NCBI GenBank assembly: GCA_032191485.1
Contig: JAVDOI010000008.1
Coordinates: 20,895,165 to 20,959,164, forward strand
Direction of reading: 5' to 3'
From: Leptoclinus maculatus
Lineage: Eukaryota > Chordata > Actinopteri > Perciformes > Stichaeidae
DNA: 64,000 nt
In this document: piece by piece, positions 12,501-23,293 of the stretch
How positions within the stretch are numbered: the first letter of the stretch is position 1
Layout: every line of letters begins with the position of its first letter
The notes under the pieces: generated by a model
The model's input: only the letters and a program-made list of their open reading frames with translations
Databases searched by the model: none
Told to the model about the DNA's origin: nothing
Translations under genes and position numbers: made by a program

Positions 12501-14687
12501 TATGGTATAAACACCCACTCAAGGATAACCCAATTAGTTTTTTGGAGGTCAAAGGTCACTGTGACCGTACGTCCATCCCGTTCTTGTGATATCTCGGGAA
12601 CGCCTTGGGCAGATTTCTTCATACTTAAAATGTGGTTATCAAAGGTAACTGTAACCTCACAAGACATGTTTTTGGCCATAACTCAAGAATTACAATAACA
12701 TCGTTTTTACAGGAAACTTCATACGGAAACAGAAAGAAATGATGAACCTGTAAAACAGCATTGATCCACTGCTGAAGGTTGAATTCCTTCTTTTTATTTG
12801 GACATCTACCCAACTCCAATTTTTGATGTTTTCCCCCCAATTTCCAGTTCAAGTTCATGTGCACTATATAATAAAAAGCTTGAAATCAAAGCCCTGCAGC
12901 ACTATAGACATCATTTTTGTTATTGTTAGTATAAAAAAAAGTCATTTAAAAATTTGAATTATTTTGTTGGCTTTTATAAATCTCCCATAAATCTGAACCA
13001 ATGGCACACTATCAAAGCATCTTTGAAATAGGAATATCATATAAATTAGTATAAATGATTTTGACTACATTTTGTGGAGTTGGTGAACTATCATCATTGA
13101 GTTGTCAAACATTGAGAGCAGGCTGTCACGCGTCTCTCTGGTTTCCTGCTCCAAAATTCAACATTAAGGAGAATAATTACAGTAGATGTGTGCTCAATGT
13201 TTAGTGATCCGTGACTAGGACCCAGTAAAGACAGAACAATTCTCCCGTCATGACACTGCATATCTACTCTGGACACTTTACGACCTGTTTGATGAGATCT
13301 GGCAACGCCCCTGTTTATTCTTACCTAATGCTACTATTACATTACAGATCAACTCTTCATCCTCATTCAAACACAAATCTTTATATATAGAAACAACCGT
13401 TTTTGTTACCGACAAGTGCTGGAGTATATCTGTGTTTACATACAGTACATGTGTTTTCCTTCTCGGTATGATGCAACTGAGCAAAGTTTTACTTGTACAC
13501 CTTTTGTACTTTTGTTGGGTAAAAACAATCAAACATGGCAATACAAGTGTGATGTGATTTGGACCAAATAGTGCTTTAACGAAACAAAGTCACGTTTTAA
13601 AAGAACTGGGTTAGAGCGTGGGCCGATAATATCCTCACATCTATATAGTGTAAACAAACGCATCCGTTGCTATTTACAGCGAGCAATTGTGCGATCGGTT
13701 TTATTTTGTCCTCTTTGCAGAGAAATATCTAAACTTTTAACTGAAGGAGGGGACCAGCTTGATTAGATTGAAATACATTACATCATGTTATAATATTGCA
13801 TTATAAGCTATTGCATTATTGGTATAGTTATTGCAAGAAGACAGCAGACTCTTTCTTCTTATAGAACAGCCACGTTTGAAAGATGAATTAGATCGATATT
13901 GATACTACTATACTGCGCTGTAATTTCTATTCTATTTCTAACATTGACAAATGTCATATTCATACAGTAGAAATAAAGATAGCAGAAAAATAAATTGCTT
14001 TTCTGTGCTGTGTCCTCACTGACAGTTAGAGAAGAAGAAACCCATGAAATTGTAATTGTGTGTATCACTTTGCTGTGCACATATGTTTGCCTTGAATCAC
14101 ATTTCCCCGTAGTTTCTTATCCCTTCGCTCTGGTGCTACAAAAGCAGTTGAAGTGTAAAGTCTGTTGATAAGATACATACAGTATAAATGTCTACTAATT
14201 CCGGTTCTACTATAGTTTATGACCTGCAACAAGTCATTCAAAATAACTCATTGAGTGGAACCCTTTGATTATGCAGAAACAGGGCACCTTGCATGACTCA
14301 GATCAAGGGCAACAAGTCAATAAAATGTTCCTCTGTGCCAGAAATAAATCTTATTTATTTTTAATTTGCAAAATGAAAAAGGCAGAAATACCCTTGTGAT
14401 ACTATACATTATGTACACTGACAAAACACACTGTAGATACATTTACATTTTGTGTGTATGAACAGGCTCATGTTTTGCTCTACTGTAAGACACAGTCCTA
14501 GTCATTGTTCAGTGTTCGGTCTATATTATGCAAGCGGTCTCCAGTCTGGAACCAGTGACTTACCTCCACCGTGCATTTGACAGAGGTACGGAAAACGCCA
14601 CACGTTTCCCAGTCCAACTGCATACGACACACATGCCAGAACGAACTGGACGGGGTTGTCCCAGTTGGGTCTCGCTTCTTGTCCCAT
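349..14687 (-). CDS. slc6a20: Sodium- and chloride-dependent imino-acid transporter SIT1 (SLC6A20), complete, 11 exons
   Basis: Plasma-membrane Na+/Cl--coupled carrier of the SLC6 family; mammalian SLC6A20 takes up proline and other imino acids. Exons, in coding order: 14687-14564, 12151-12011, 11553-11462, 11325-11098, 10145-10035, 9760-9519, 7129-6967, 5109-4908, 4177-4018, 3482-3317, 519-349. They total 1800 bases, 599 aa plus stop, close to human length (592), with all joins in frame. TM1 carries VGLGNVWRFPYLC (residues 24-36). The second extracellular loop has sequons at N132 and N156 and two cysteines. TM6 carries AATQIFFSLGLGFG (about 245-258) followed by ASYN. Residues 196-312, including VVYFTA, LIRGFTLHGA, MFTPK and FSIYGFKATVNYE, match SLC6A20 better than SLC6A18 or A19. 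The start is the ATG before GQEARPNWDNP, just ahead of TM1 as in the family. The exon 6 donor lies in a GT microsatellite. Paralog letter (a/b) not determined. Confidence 0.93.
829..875. repeat. (GT)n microsatellite in slc6a20 intron 10
   Basis: Nearly pure GT dinucleotide run with a single C interruption near the right end. Confidence 0.95.
1130..1225 (+). repeat. Partial copy of a dispersed fish repeat (second copy at 49793)
   Basis: Contains ACACGGACAACTTCCAGACC and GTCAATCACAAGGTA, which recur at 49793-49890 as ACACGGACAACTCCCAGACC and GTCAATCACAAGGTA. The 49.8-kb copy continues for another 300 bases, so this one is truncated. Non-coding. Confidence 0.7.
1412..2622. mobile_element. Non-autonomous hAT-like transposon, 1211 bp, with 8-bp target duplication
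   Basis: Terminal inverted repeats CAGTGGCGGCTGGT (1412-1425) and ACCAGCCGCCACTG (2609-2622) match perfectly over 14 bases. They are flanked by an 8-bp direct repeat GTCACAAG at 1404-1411 and 2623-2630, the hallmark of hAT transposition. There is no transposase ORF. The interior holds poly(A)/AT runs, an internal inverted pair around GGGGCAG..CTGCCCC (1679-1708 and 1795-1826), and AT-rich tandem repeats. Confidence 0.85.
2152..2400. repeat. (TA)n-(GT)n microsatellite followed by 40-bp AT-rich tandem repeat
   Basis: A TA run (2152-2202) and a GT run (about 2203-2229) are followed by about four units of a 40-base repeat (2241-2280, 2281-2320, 2321-2360, 2361-2400). Units begin with GAATATTATATGATATATAT; two are identical. 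It lies inside the hAT-like element. Apparent ORFs across it are low-complexity artefacts. Confidence 0.9.
3483..4017. other. slc6a20 intron 9, no recognised content
   Basis: Unique-looking sequence with standard splice ends. I see no gene, RNA or repeat that I can name. Confidence 0.5.
4333..4805. repeat. Fish interspersed repeat with TACTTTTACTTAAGTA motif
   Basis: Repeated blocks such as GTACTTCTACTTTTCATTTT, TACTTTTACTTAAGTACG and TACTTTTACTCGAGTAAATG are the signature of a repeat very common in teleost genomes. Related fragments occur at about 25500-25640, 32480-32620 and 39850-39970. It is not coding. It ends about 100 bases before exon 8 of slc6a20. Boundaries are approximate. Confidence 0.65.
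5110..6966. other. slc6a20 intron 7, no recognised gene
   Basis: About 1.9 kb with an A-run near 5349 and AT-rich stretches. Short ORFs here lack similarity to anything I recognise and have no splice-consistent extension. Confidence 0.5.
7390..9230 (+). pseudogene. Broken non-LTR retrotransposon: zinc finger plus reverse transcriptase remnant
   Basis: Plus-strand pieces in changing frames line up in order with one retrotransposon polyprotein of fish. A CxC..C-type finger CICGMVCKNKCCLKIHQARIKCL lies at 7414-7520 (in part: CGMVCKNKCCLKIHQA). A basic region ends in IANSFGFIK (to 8052). QWRQAEGFWIPI and FRSIPLLSVESK lie at 8310-8400. RT motif LDLANAYRSI lies near 8548, and the catalytic FMDDLTVTT box at 8807-8833. 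Stops and frameshifts occur around 8050, 8160-8300, 8655 and 8900, and the fingers/endonuclease end is missing, so it is dead. The N-terminal finger plus RT resembles site-specific-type LINEs, but I cannot fix the clade. It lies antisense in slc6a20 intron 6. Confidence 0.75.
9477..9518. repeat. (CA/GT)n microsatellite forming the slc6a20 exon 6 splice donor
   Basis: About 21 uninterrupted CA units on the plus strand. On the gene strand exon 6 ends ...TTGGAGAG and the intron starts directly with GTGTGTGT, so the donor site is the first unit of the repeat. Confidence 0.95.
10146..11097. other. slc6a20 intron 4, no recognised content
   Basis: About 950 bases without microsatellites. Some dispersed-repeat-like phrases (GGTTAGCTAACATTAATG) are present, but nothing that I can delimit. 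Confidence 0.4.
12400..12710 (+). repeat. Dispersed repeat with nuclear-receptor-like half-sites (copy 1)
   Basis: Typical phrases are GGGTTGTCCGTCTGTCCGTC, GTGATATGTCAGGAATGCCT, GAGGTCAAAGGTCACTGTGACC (in part: AGGTCAAAGGTCA) and TGTGATATCTCGGGAACGCC. Related copies lie at 17735-17890 (+), 38440-38550 (-) and 59940-60110 (-). Non-coding, in slc6a20 intron 1. Confidence 0.75.
12546..12566 (+). promoter_or_regulatory. Overlapping DR1 and estrogen-response-element-like palindrome
   Basis: AGGTCA-A-AGGTCA (12546-12558) is a perfect direct repeat with 1-base spacing. It overlaps GGTCA-CTG-TGACC (12554-12566), a perfect inverted repeat with 3-base spacing, the consensus shape for estrogen receptor binding. 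It is part of a dispersed repeat, so function is unproven. Confidence 0.5.
12711..14563. other. Rest of slc6a20 intron 1, no recognised gene
   Basis: About 1.85 kb of AT-rich sequence. No exon-like segment was recognised on either strand. Confidence 0.45.
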
Positions 14688-14830
14688 ATTCTGCGTCCCG
14701 TGAACGTGTCCAGAAGAGAGGGGGGGGGGACCGTGGCCGGACCTTCAGAGCGAGTCAGAGCGAGTCAGTGGGACGATAACAAGTGGGTCAGTGCGGTGCG
14801 CGCGGTGTGTGTCGGAGTACGTGTCACCGT

Positions 14831-14837
14831 TTTTATA
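14831..14837 (-). promoter_or_regulatory. slc6a20: TATA box of slc6a20
   Basis: On the minus strand TATAAAA lies in GCTTATAAAAACGG, about 145 bases upstream of the start codon. Initiation about 30 bases downstream would give a 5' UTR of roughly 115 bases. There is no competing ATG-rich region. The assignment rests on motif and position only. Confidence 0.5.
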
Positions 14838-14867
14838 AGCAGCTCGCTGTGATTGTAACGTCTAAGG

Positions 14868-14884
14868 AGGAGGAGGAGGAGGAG
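14868..14884. repeat. (GGA)n trinucleotide run upstream of slc6a20
   Basis: Short purine run of GAG/GGA units about 35 bases upstream of the TATA box on the gene strand, where it reads as a CCT/TCC tract. It might act as a promoter pyrimidine tract, but that is speculation. Confidence 0.7.
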
Positions 14885-17730
14885 GGTCCTCTAACGGGAC
14901 CATTCTGATGTTTGTGTTATTACATAACTCCTCCTCCCACGAGCCTTTGACTTCAGAGCGCTGTAAAAGCTTCTTATAGTTCATTTCTAGTCCTTGAGGG
15001 GCAAAACAATTGTAGATGCACCTGTTCTGAGGTTATGAGGAGGCTTTTTGTTCTTCTTTTTTAAAGTCTAACGCATGTCCCAGTAATTATTGAAAGTTTA
15101 CAAAACGCATTTATCTTCGATATGTCTCAGACATCACATATACTAAAGTAACTTTTCCTCTTTGCAGAGGGGAAATGACCCACATTATGAGTGTGTTGTC
15201 AGTCAAACTATGGGCGGACAAGGAAGATAACCCAGGTGAATGTTTAATTATTAACCCACACCAGTAAACTGTCTTCAACCCCAGCAGATCCTCGTCACCT
15301 GAATAGACAGACTATTTCCATTTACTGATAACACTTATGAGGTTATGTAACTACCATGATGGGTAGCCTGGACTGTGCCACTGGAGCATTTAATAGTCTT
15401 AAATTATAGTTGAGTAACTGAATAATTCAAAAGCATTCATGGATTGATTGATCAAAGTTATATTTAATTTGAAAAATATAAATATATTTTAGAATATTAC
15501 GGGCTATTTTGCTTCAATAAAAACAAAATTCTGACTCGTGGACATCAATACAAATTTAGGGGGATTCTTTTACTACTTTGTCTATTTTCTGTAGATTTCT
15601 CCTGAATTCACCCAAAGTTACCATTAGATAATGCCTAATTAGCATATTTAAACTTCACATTTCAGAAAACTTGTAATACAAAAAAATAATTGTCTTAATG
15701 TAAGTAATCAACAAGTATCTATATTTACCCTATTCGTTTGTAGTGTCTTCCCTCAAATGTTTTATGAAGCTCTAAGTAAATTACAGTTAACTGACTTTGG
15801 GTTAATTTGTCCCTCTATCAGTCAAAATTATAATTGGGCAACTAATGGAGAACAGACAAAAGCGTGTAGTTGTCCTGCCAAGCCATTCAGTTATTGCAGA
15901 ACGGTTTAATAAGTTATATTATTGTATCCCATTCAGAAGTCAAACATGGCTCCATTTGTTAACCATTAATGAAATAGTTAATTCTCCCTGAACAGCTTCT
16001 TGTGTGATGACAAACAACAGGTTGAATATAAACCAGGATACAATGAATGATAAGTGTGAGTTCCTGTCTGGGAGCCTTGTCTCTGCCTGAAACCACACTG
16101 AACCCCCAGGGACCAAATAATCCACCTCTACCTGCTGATCCTATCCCAACCACCCTGTTTATTGACATTGTTGTTATTTAGTAGTTGACGAGAAAATGCA
16201 TTATCTGACTTCCCTCTCTGCTTTTCCTCCCTCCCCCTCCTTCCTGCTTGTATATTTTACAGGTGAAAAAAGGCGGCAAGGTTATAGGTCCGTAGGACTT
16301 TGTAACTGCTCTGCAAAGACAATAATTAAATATTGTATGTTCACAACTCACTCCTGAACATTGGATAGATCTCTTCTCACCGGTTTTACAGCTTTTCAGT
16401 GAAGGCGAATGTAAAAAGAACAAACATTGGGTGAGACAAGCTGATGTTGATGAGAGCCTAAGTCCACCATCCACCTCGGCCCAGTATCTTACGTTTCTTT
16501 CGTTTCTTTCGTCACCTTTCGTGTCCCACCAGAGAAGGTACGATTCTGGACCGTTGTTCTTCTCCATTAGGGTTACAAGACTAATGGTCCTAATACCCAC
16601 ATTTGCGATTCTCGCGAGCAGCCAAGTGCCTACTTGTGTGATGTATTTCCGGTGACTGCCACAGTGCCCACGGGCCTGTTAAGCTCACTTGGACACACTA
16701 AATGAACAAGTGTACAAATACTGTACATGGCTCAATCAAGCTCAGCCCCAATAAGTATACTCAACCATACAGTATTACAGTTACAATCAGTAAGTAAAAC
16801 ACACATTCGGTAGCTGTGAGGAGTAATATAATACATAAGTACAATAAATAAAACAAGTAATTTGAGTTTAAAGACATACTTCATTGTCCCCGGGGGGTAT
16901 TTTTCTTGGGCAATAGCGCTACAGCAAAACAACACAGTCATTTATCAAACAAGACAAGGAAGATAACACAGTAAGGAAGAAAGATATAAAACAAATTGCA
17001 CAGGCCTTGTGAGATAAAAACTATAAAAGATAGGCATAAGGAAAGAAATTGTAAAACCATAAAATCCATAAAACTATAATATGTAATGCAACAATGTAGT
17101 AGTTAACTAGCAGCACGTGGATCTATTGCACATAAAAGAGACACAACATGATTTAATTTTGATCGGTTTCGGTGTGATTTTCTCTGTCTAATTGAATGGT
17201 TTCTGTCTGCTAAAAGCTCCATCAAGAAGAACAGATGATATAAAATAAATGATAACCATCTGTGGAGGTTCTGTCATAACATTCGTGTGCATACATCCAA
17301 CGTGTTACAAACTTCTCCATGCCTGTTGATTAATGTGGGTCCTAAAACCAGCACACAGATGCACTACCATCAACAACTGGACCAGTGTGGCGCAGCAGAC
17401 CATGTTGAATTGTGGGACACACTTCGCTCTGATTACCACTCAAGAGTATTTGGAAAAGTGTGCATAAAGTATGGGCATTTTACTAACCTGGGAGACACTT
17501 GTCTATTACTTGGCGTTGCATGAATGGGTGCTTAAGTGCTCAAGACCTCAAGTGTGGGTATTAGGACAGACCCTAACCCTAAAGGCATATGTCTCAATTA
17601 CAAGGCAGTTACTGTATACAGTTATCAGGCAAACTCCTCTGTAATCCATTTACAGGAAGATTCAGAAAAAGCTTCTTTCCTCAGACCATCAGGATGATGG
17701 ACTTTGTCCAGATCATCTGTCTCTGAGCGT
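14885..17730. other. Intergenic DNA between slc6a20 and ggct, part 1
   Basis: No gene recognised. Short ORFs (for example near 16178-16600 on the minus strand) end without similarity or splice support. The phrase GTGGGTATTAGGAC occurs in opposite orientations near 16590 and 17557, hinting at repeat debris. Confidence 0.4.
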
Positions 17731-17734
17731 TGCC

Positions 17735-17890
17735 GTGGCTGGTGGCACTATGTTTTTGGGTTGTCCGTCCCTCCGGTCCATTCCTATTTTAAATCCCAAT
17801 AAATCAGGAACACCTTGAGATCATTTCTTCAAATTTGGCACAAACCTCCGCTTGCATGGTTGAACTGTGTAGAATTTGGTGGTGAAAGGT
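17735..17890 (+). repeat. Dispersed repeat with TTGTCCGTCC/GGTCAAA motifs (copy 2)
   Basis: GGGTTGTCCGTCCCTCCGGT, AATCAGGAACACCTTGAGAT, TTCAAATTTGGCACAAAC and GGTGAAAGGTCAAAA show the same order of motifs as the copy at 12400. Only one AGGTCA half-site survives, so the palindrome is lost here. Confidence 0.7.
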
Positions 17891-18225
17891 CAAAACTCTA
17901 GAGTTCGTATGCTTATTTTATATATTTTTTTAAATGACGAAGTGATGATATTTTGGACAGACATGGATGTAAACTGCAACATGATTGGTTGTCATACAAC
18001 CGTGAGGCTGTCATTTTATTTTTATTATACAGTCTGCCAACTCATTTTTATCTTTGAAATTCTATCCTTTGTATGTCTTTTTTTTCTGATCCTTATTTTA
18101 TTCTAACTAATAATTACTGCAAGTTTGCCTTGCAATCTTGTAAGCAAGGCCTTCTTTGAAAACAGATTCACTGCTGCTTCTCATAGATTCTCCAAGAGTG
18201 TGGAACTCTACTAGAGGGATGAACG

Positions 18226-18260
18226 GTAGAGATGTCCCATGCAGATCCAAAAGATCTGAA
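18226..18260 (+). mobile_element. Possible left end of a hAT-like element
   Basis: TAGAGATGTCCCATGCAGAT followed by CCAAAAGATCTGAATCAGGGG resembles the terminus of common fish hAT elements (TAGAGATGTCCC...). No matching right end was found nearby, so this is a fragment or a chance match. Confidence 0.35.
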
Positions 18261-18429
18261 TCAGGGGCGATCCACGCACTATTTAAGGGGTCGATGTTGT
18301 TAAAGTGTGTTTTGTCCGCCTCAGCCTGCTGGTGTTGCAGCGCTGCTCTCCTTTACCACAGCAGAGTGCCACAGTGTAAGCATTCCACCGCCAAAGCAAG
18401 TGAAAAGTAAAGTGTGTGAATGTGAAAAA

Positions 18430-20960
18430 TCTTTTCAAAGTGACATATTATGCAAAATGCAATTCAACAAAGCATGACAAAAAGGATGTGAATAGTGGTT
18501 AAAGTATCAGAAAATTCAACTTGAGATGCTCCCAATGTCCAGGTTGCTGTGGATAATCCACAGACCTCACTGTGAACTGTTTTCATTAAATATTCTCTCC
18601 ACTAAAGAAACTGCCCCAAAGAAAACAGTGATTCACTTCCATGCAGGTCACTATGATGCAGCTGGTTGTGTAATGGCCCATGTGTGGTTTCTTGCTGTGT
18701 CCCACTTAACTGTTTTTGAGTCCATCCCACACAAGAGACCATGTTCCTGTGGGGGGCCGGTATGCTCAGCATTTAGTACTGTGGGCTGTATGACACGACA
18801 GGATACCGCCTTCTCGTTTCATGCAGTGATGGAACGAACTGAATGAAAAAGCACTTATATGTTGTTGCTATGCTGTGTGAAAAACACTGCTTGCTTTAAC
18901 ACAACTTTAAATATAAGGGGGAAATCAGGATTCAAGAGGTCAACGCCTGTACTAACTCTCCTCCACGGAATACAGAGCAAGCTCTGAAGGAATTCAATTA
19001 GTCTGGGTTTCAGAAATCTCTCTTGACAGACTCTTCATGCAGAATGAAGACTGCTCCCGCTGTTTGATTCCAGTTGGAACAACATATCTTGACAGTCAAA
19101 CAATGTCATATTATTACTGGGTGGATGAGGTGCTCAGAACCCTCAGCAGAGATTTGACAGGAACAGGGCTTCATATAGTAGAATAGGGGTTAGGGTCCCA
19201 AATACATGGCATTATCATAGGGGCCAACGGTACAGAATCAGACTATCCTCCCCAGAAGAACGTACCCCAAAACAGAATCTGTTTATGTTGAAGTGACAAA
19301 GACTTCTAGTAAGTATGATGGGACATACGGTGACGGTGTTATAGAGCGATAAGTCCACATAGGGAGGAGGTCAGGGTGGATGGATGACTGAACTAACCAC
19401 TGGACCGTTTTTTTCCCATTTTCAACCAACAGTTGACTGCCATTGTCCTCGAATCATAACCAAGTATTACTGTGACCATGTCGATGAAGGTCCTATTACT
19501 TAGCAAAGTAATCATTTTAACCCAAACATAAATGTTTCTCTACGTACTTATTTTAACCGACATCAAGTAGACAAAGGAGCATTGAAACAAAATGAATGCC
19601 AAGGTTATTGACAAGAACCATCCAGGAGAAGGATACAAGACAATTTCCAAAAGCACTGAATACATTGGGCTGTCCAAGCAGAGTCCCAGTGAAACAGAAG
19701 TTAGAGGGTCTTTTTTTATGGTTTCAAACCGTGTTTGATGACTCATACGGCACTCATAGGCGTTTACAAAAAATAATACAATAACATGAGACTTTGGGCG
19801 ACTAGTTAGCCAAACAGGTCATATAAAAGCCCACTTCACCGTTTGTGCATTGTAGGAGCCACCAGAGCAATTTTGGACAGAGACAGGAAGAGATGTGTGT
19901 TCGGATATCAGTGGGCAAAAACTTTGTTTTTATTTCAATGGTTTGTGATAGGTGCTTACTCCTTGTGACTTCAAGACTCCAGCCCTCTTTGAGTTATACC
20001 CAGGTAATCTGAGCCAGTTGTGTCACACAACATTGGTAGTTATATCAGTATGTTTACTGGGTGGCAGATCAGGGCCAACGGTATAAACATGACTAATCAG
20101 GGCAACACTCAAGGGGGTTAATATATTTTTGCTGTTAAGATCACATCGGAAAAAGCCGCTGCGGTGACAAGCTCTTTTAGTTTCTCTGCCACATCTGTTG
20201 CTGACCTCTTTTCTTGTCCTGACAAACTTCCCCCACTTGATTGCAACTTGTTGTCATACAGTATAGTGTTAATCTCATAGGGTGCACACAACTAAAGCTC
20301 CAAAGGAATCCAGGATACATGGGGTAGCCCATTGTGTACGCATGAATGCGCAGTTAAAGTTGGTCTGGCTCTCATGGCAGCTTTTATAAATAATTAGAAT
20401 CAAATTGCAAATAGGGCACTTCCAACTGACTGCACTGTAAGTCCTGTTCTGTGTGACAGGAACCTGATTGGAGTGTCCAGTGTTTAGCCTTCTGCTCTGC
20501 ACTGCTGGAGGCCATGTGATGCTATGAACGCGAGCTGCAGCTGCACGGCAGAGAAGAATCTGTTTTGCCTTGTTCCCCACAGACAGGACAACCCTCTGTC
20601 CTAGATACGTCCCTCTGTCTCAGATACTATGTTTATTTGGGATTTCGTCACAGCTCTGCTTGGGTGGTGAAGAGGCCAGGAAAACACATTGTGAGAAGGG
20701 AAGAGAGCTTTTCTGGAGAGGGATGCTGTAGAGCAGTCTGGCTGGCAGAGGGGGGTTGAGGGGGACATGTTTTGTCAACAGACATGGAATTTTTAAAGGC
20801 CTCCTTGACCTCATTCCCAAAATCCACAAACAATGTTTAGCTTCCAGAACCAAAGAAGTTCTTCTGGCCGCTTGATGCCTGTCTGCTGCTTCAGGAGAAT
20901 ATGGTGATACAACTAACCAATATTAAACTAAATATATTAGCTTCCATATGCTATCCAGCT
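18430..20960. other. Intergenic DNA between slc6a20 and ggct, part 2
   Basis: About 2.5 kb with no recognised gene, RNA or named repeat. The ORFs are short and unsupported. Confidence 0.4.
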
Positions 20961-20964
20961 AGTC

Positions 20965-21803
20965 TGTGATGACATTAGATCATTGGTCGGATTAAGTGTT
21001 GATGTTACACCATTGGTCGGATTGAGTGTTGATGTTACACCATTGGTTGGATTGATTGATGATATTACACCATTGGTCGGATTGAGTGTTGACGTTACAC
21101 CATTGGTTGGATTGAGTGTTGACGTTACACCATTGGTTGGATTGATTGATGATATTACACCATTGGTCGGATTGAGTGTTGACGTTACACCATTGGTTGG
21201 ATTGATTGATGATATTACACCATTGGTTGGATTGAGTGTTGACGTTACACCATTGGTTGGATTGAGTGTTGACGTTACACCATTGGTTGGATTGAGTGTT
21301 GACGTTACACCATTGGTTGGATTGAGTGTTGACGTTACACCATTGGTCGGATTGAGTGTTGACGTTACACCATTGGTTGGATTGATTGATGATATTACAC
21401 CATTGGTCGGATTGAGTGTTGACGTTACACCATTGGTCAGATTGAGTGTTGACGTTACACCATTGGTCAGATTGAGTGTTGACGTTACACCATTGGTTGG
21501 ATTGAGTAATAGCGTTACACCATTGGTTGGATTGAGTGATGACGTTACACCATTGGTCGGAGTGAGAGAGGACGTTATACCATTGGTCGGATTGTGTGAT
21601 GACGGTAAACCGTTGGTCGGGGTGAGTGATGATGTTACACCATTGGTCGGAGCGTGGGATGATGTTACACCATTGGTCGGTGTGAGTGATGATGCTACAC
21701 CCTTGGTCGGAGCGTGTGATGATTTCACACCCTTGGTCGGAGCGTGTGATGACGTTACACCATTGGTCGGAGCGTGGTGTTGACGTTACACCATTGGTCG
21801 GAG
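20965..21803. repeat. 30-bp minisatellite, about 28 copies
   Basis: The unit is close to ATTGAGTGTTGACGTTACAC plus CATTGGTTGG. A variant unit with GATTGATGATATTACACC is interspersed, and units diverge most at the right end (21500-21803). Because 30 is divisible by three, both strands stay open: 266 codons on plus (period VGLSVDVTPL) and 263 on minus (period NPTNGVTSTL). There is no splice, domain or flanking coding support, so I read it as non-coding. Confidence 0.95.
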
Positions 21804-23293
21804 ACGTGATCTACCACTTCGGCCGAAACAACGATCTGACGATGAGTCGATGAAGAACCAGGATGAATATACTGCAGATTAGATGAGGAAATGGAGCTCA
21901 GGTGTGCAACTTGGAGCAGGAGTGTAGGCTGAACTGCAATCATGGATCTGGGAGAGTAAGAAGGTTGCCACACCCACATCACAGACAGACAGAGAAAGAA
22001 AGACAGGGGAGCACAGGAGACACAAGGGAAAGGGAAAACACAAGAACTACAGGGAAAAACTAGAGACACAGCCGTGGCCATGACAGTTCTTCAATACATA
22101 CGCGGTTGTTGTTGCTGCGCAACGCATTTGTTGCTCAACCCACAAAGCTTGACCCAGAAAGCCTCATTTGAGAATTTTAGGGGGAGCTCTATAAGACTAA
22201 CGTAGCTCAGTGCGTAATGTTTGATAGCGAGTATGTGGCTGAGCAACAAAGAGAGAGTGATGGTAGACCAGAGCAGACTGGTGTTTGTGTGCCATCCAAA
22301 CAATGTTAATAAACATTGCAAAGGTTAAAGGTCAAAAGGGAAGTTTGCAGGTAATTTTAACTGAGAAATGTCAAAGAGAAATGTGTGGCAAGCTACTATG
22401 TACAAAGTGAATACAGAGAGTGTGTTCATTTCAGTCTTGAGCAGATTCCCTTATTCTATCATATTGTTTAGTTCAGTGAAATGACAAAGTAGAAGTTGTG
22501 TCATTGTTGTTGACATAAACCACTTTATGTATGTTTTAAATAATGGTACAGTTGCCTTATGTGGGAAATGACAAGTAGCATCACAAATATTACACTTCAT
22601 GGGGCATTAAAGGAACATATTTGTGTCTTGCATGTTTCCGTCATGACAAATTACAGCCACCGTGGGAAAATAATCCAGCAGTGACTAACTTTATTAACTA
22701 GCTTTATTTAGTTAAAAACATTATACCTGCTATCATTTAAGGCAGTTATTTTATTGTAGATTGGTACTGTGGGGCAGAAGTGACAAATCACTCTGCAATA
22801 CTCTACTTGCAGTACCATGCCACAACGGTAAACAAACGCTGGTATGGCCGCTTAAGGAATATTTTAGTTGTCCATTACTCAAAGTCTTGTTACAAGCAAG
22901 AAATAAGCATTGTAATATGGTAGTCTTATATTTCAACCACAAAAGACATAAAGGCACGATGGTGAAGCCAAGAAGAAAATAACCTGTTATTGTTCCTTAT
23001 GGTGATATGTAATCACGCAACATTTCTGGTGGATCTCACACCTCTATACTGTCACAATGTGAGTATTATATTCATCTGTTTAGGCAACTCAAGTTAAATC
23101 ACAGACCCATCGATGCTGTATTCTATCAGTGGATGACAGTGGCCACCCATAGACCAGGCTGCTGGAATTAAGGTTAGCCAAATTAGACATTAATCAGCTA
23201 GCTAAAGTGAACTTGTTAAGCCACAGTAGTAGGTTGAATACAGTGTTACGAGGACTTTCCTAGTACAAAGTGGACCTGGATTCTGCTGGATTA
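21804..23293. other. Intergenic / ggct 3' region
   Basis: Holds candidate minus-strand AATAAA signals at 22750-22755 and 22690-22695, 540-600 bases past the ggct stop. Otherwise no recognised feature. Confidence 0.4.
22750..22755 (-). terminator. ggct: Possible poly(A) signal of ggct (AATAAA)
   Basis: First canonical AATAAA on the gene strand after the stop codon, implying a 3' UTR near 560 bases. Motif evidence only. Confidence 0.3.

Noticed and set aside
16178..16600. 140-codon minus-strand ORF in intergenic DNA
   Set aside because: No recognisable domain and no splice-supported neighbours; composition looks random.
20937..21783. Long ORFs of 263 and 266 codons on opposite strands, possible repeat protein
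   Set aside because: They are produced by a 30-bp minisatellite whose period is divisible by three. There is no unique flanking coding sequence, domain or splice signal.
20965..21803. CRISPR-like regular array
   Set aside because: Units are contiguous with no unique spacers, and the genome is vertebrate.
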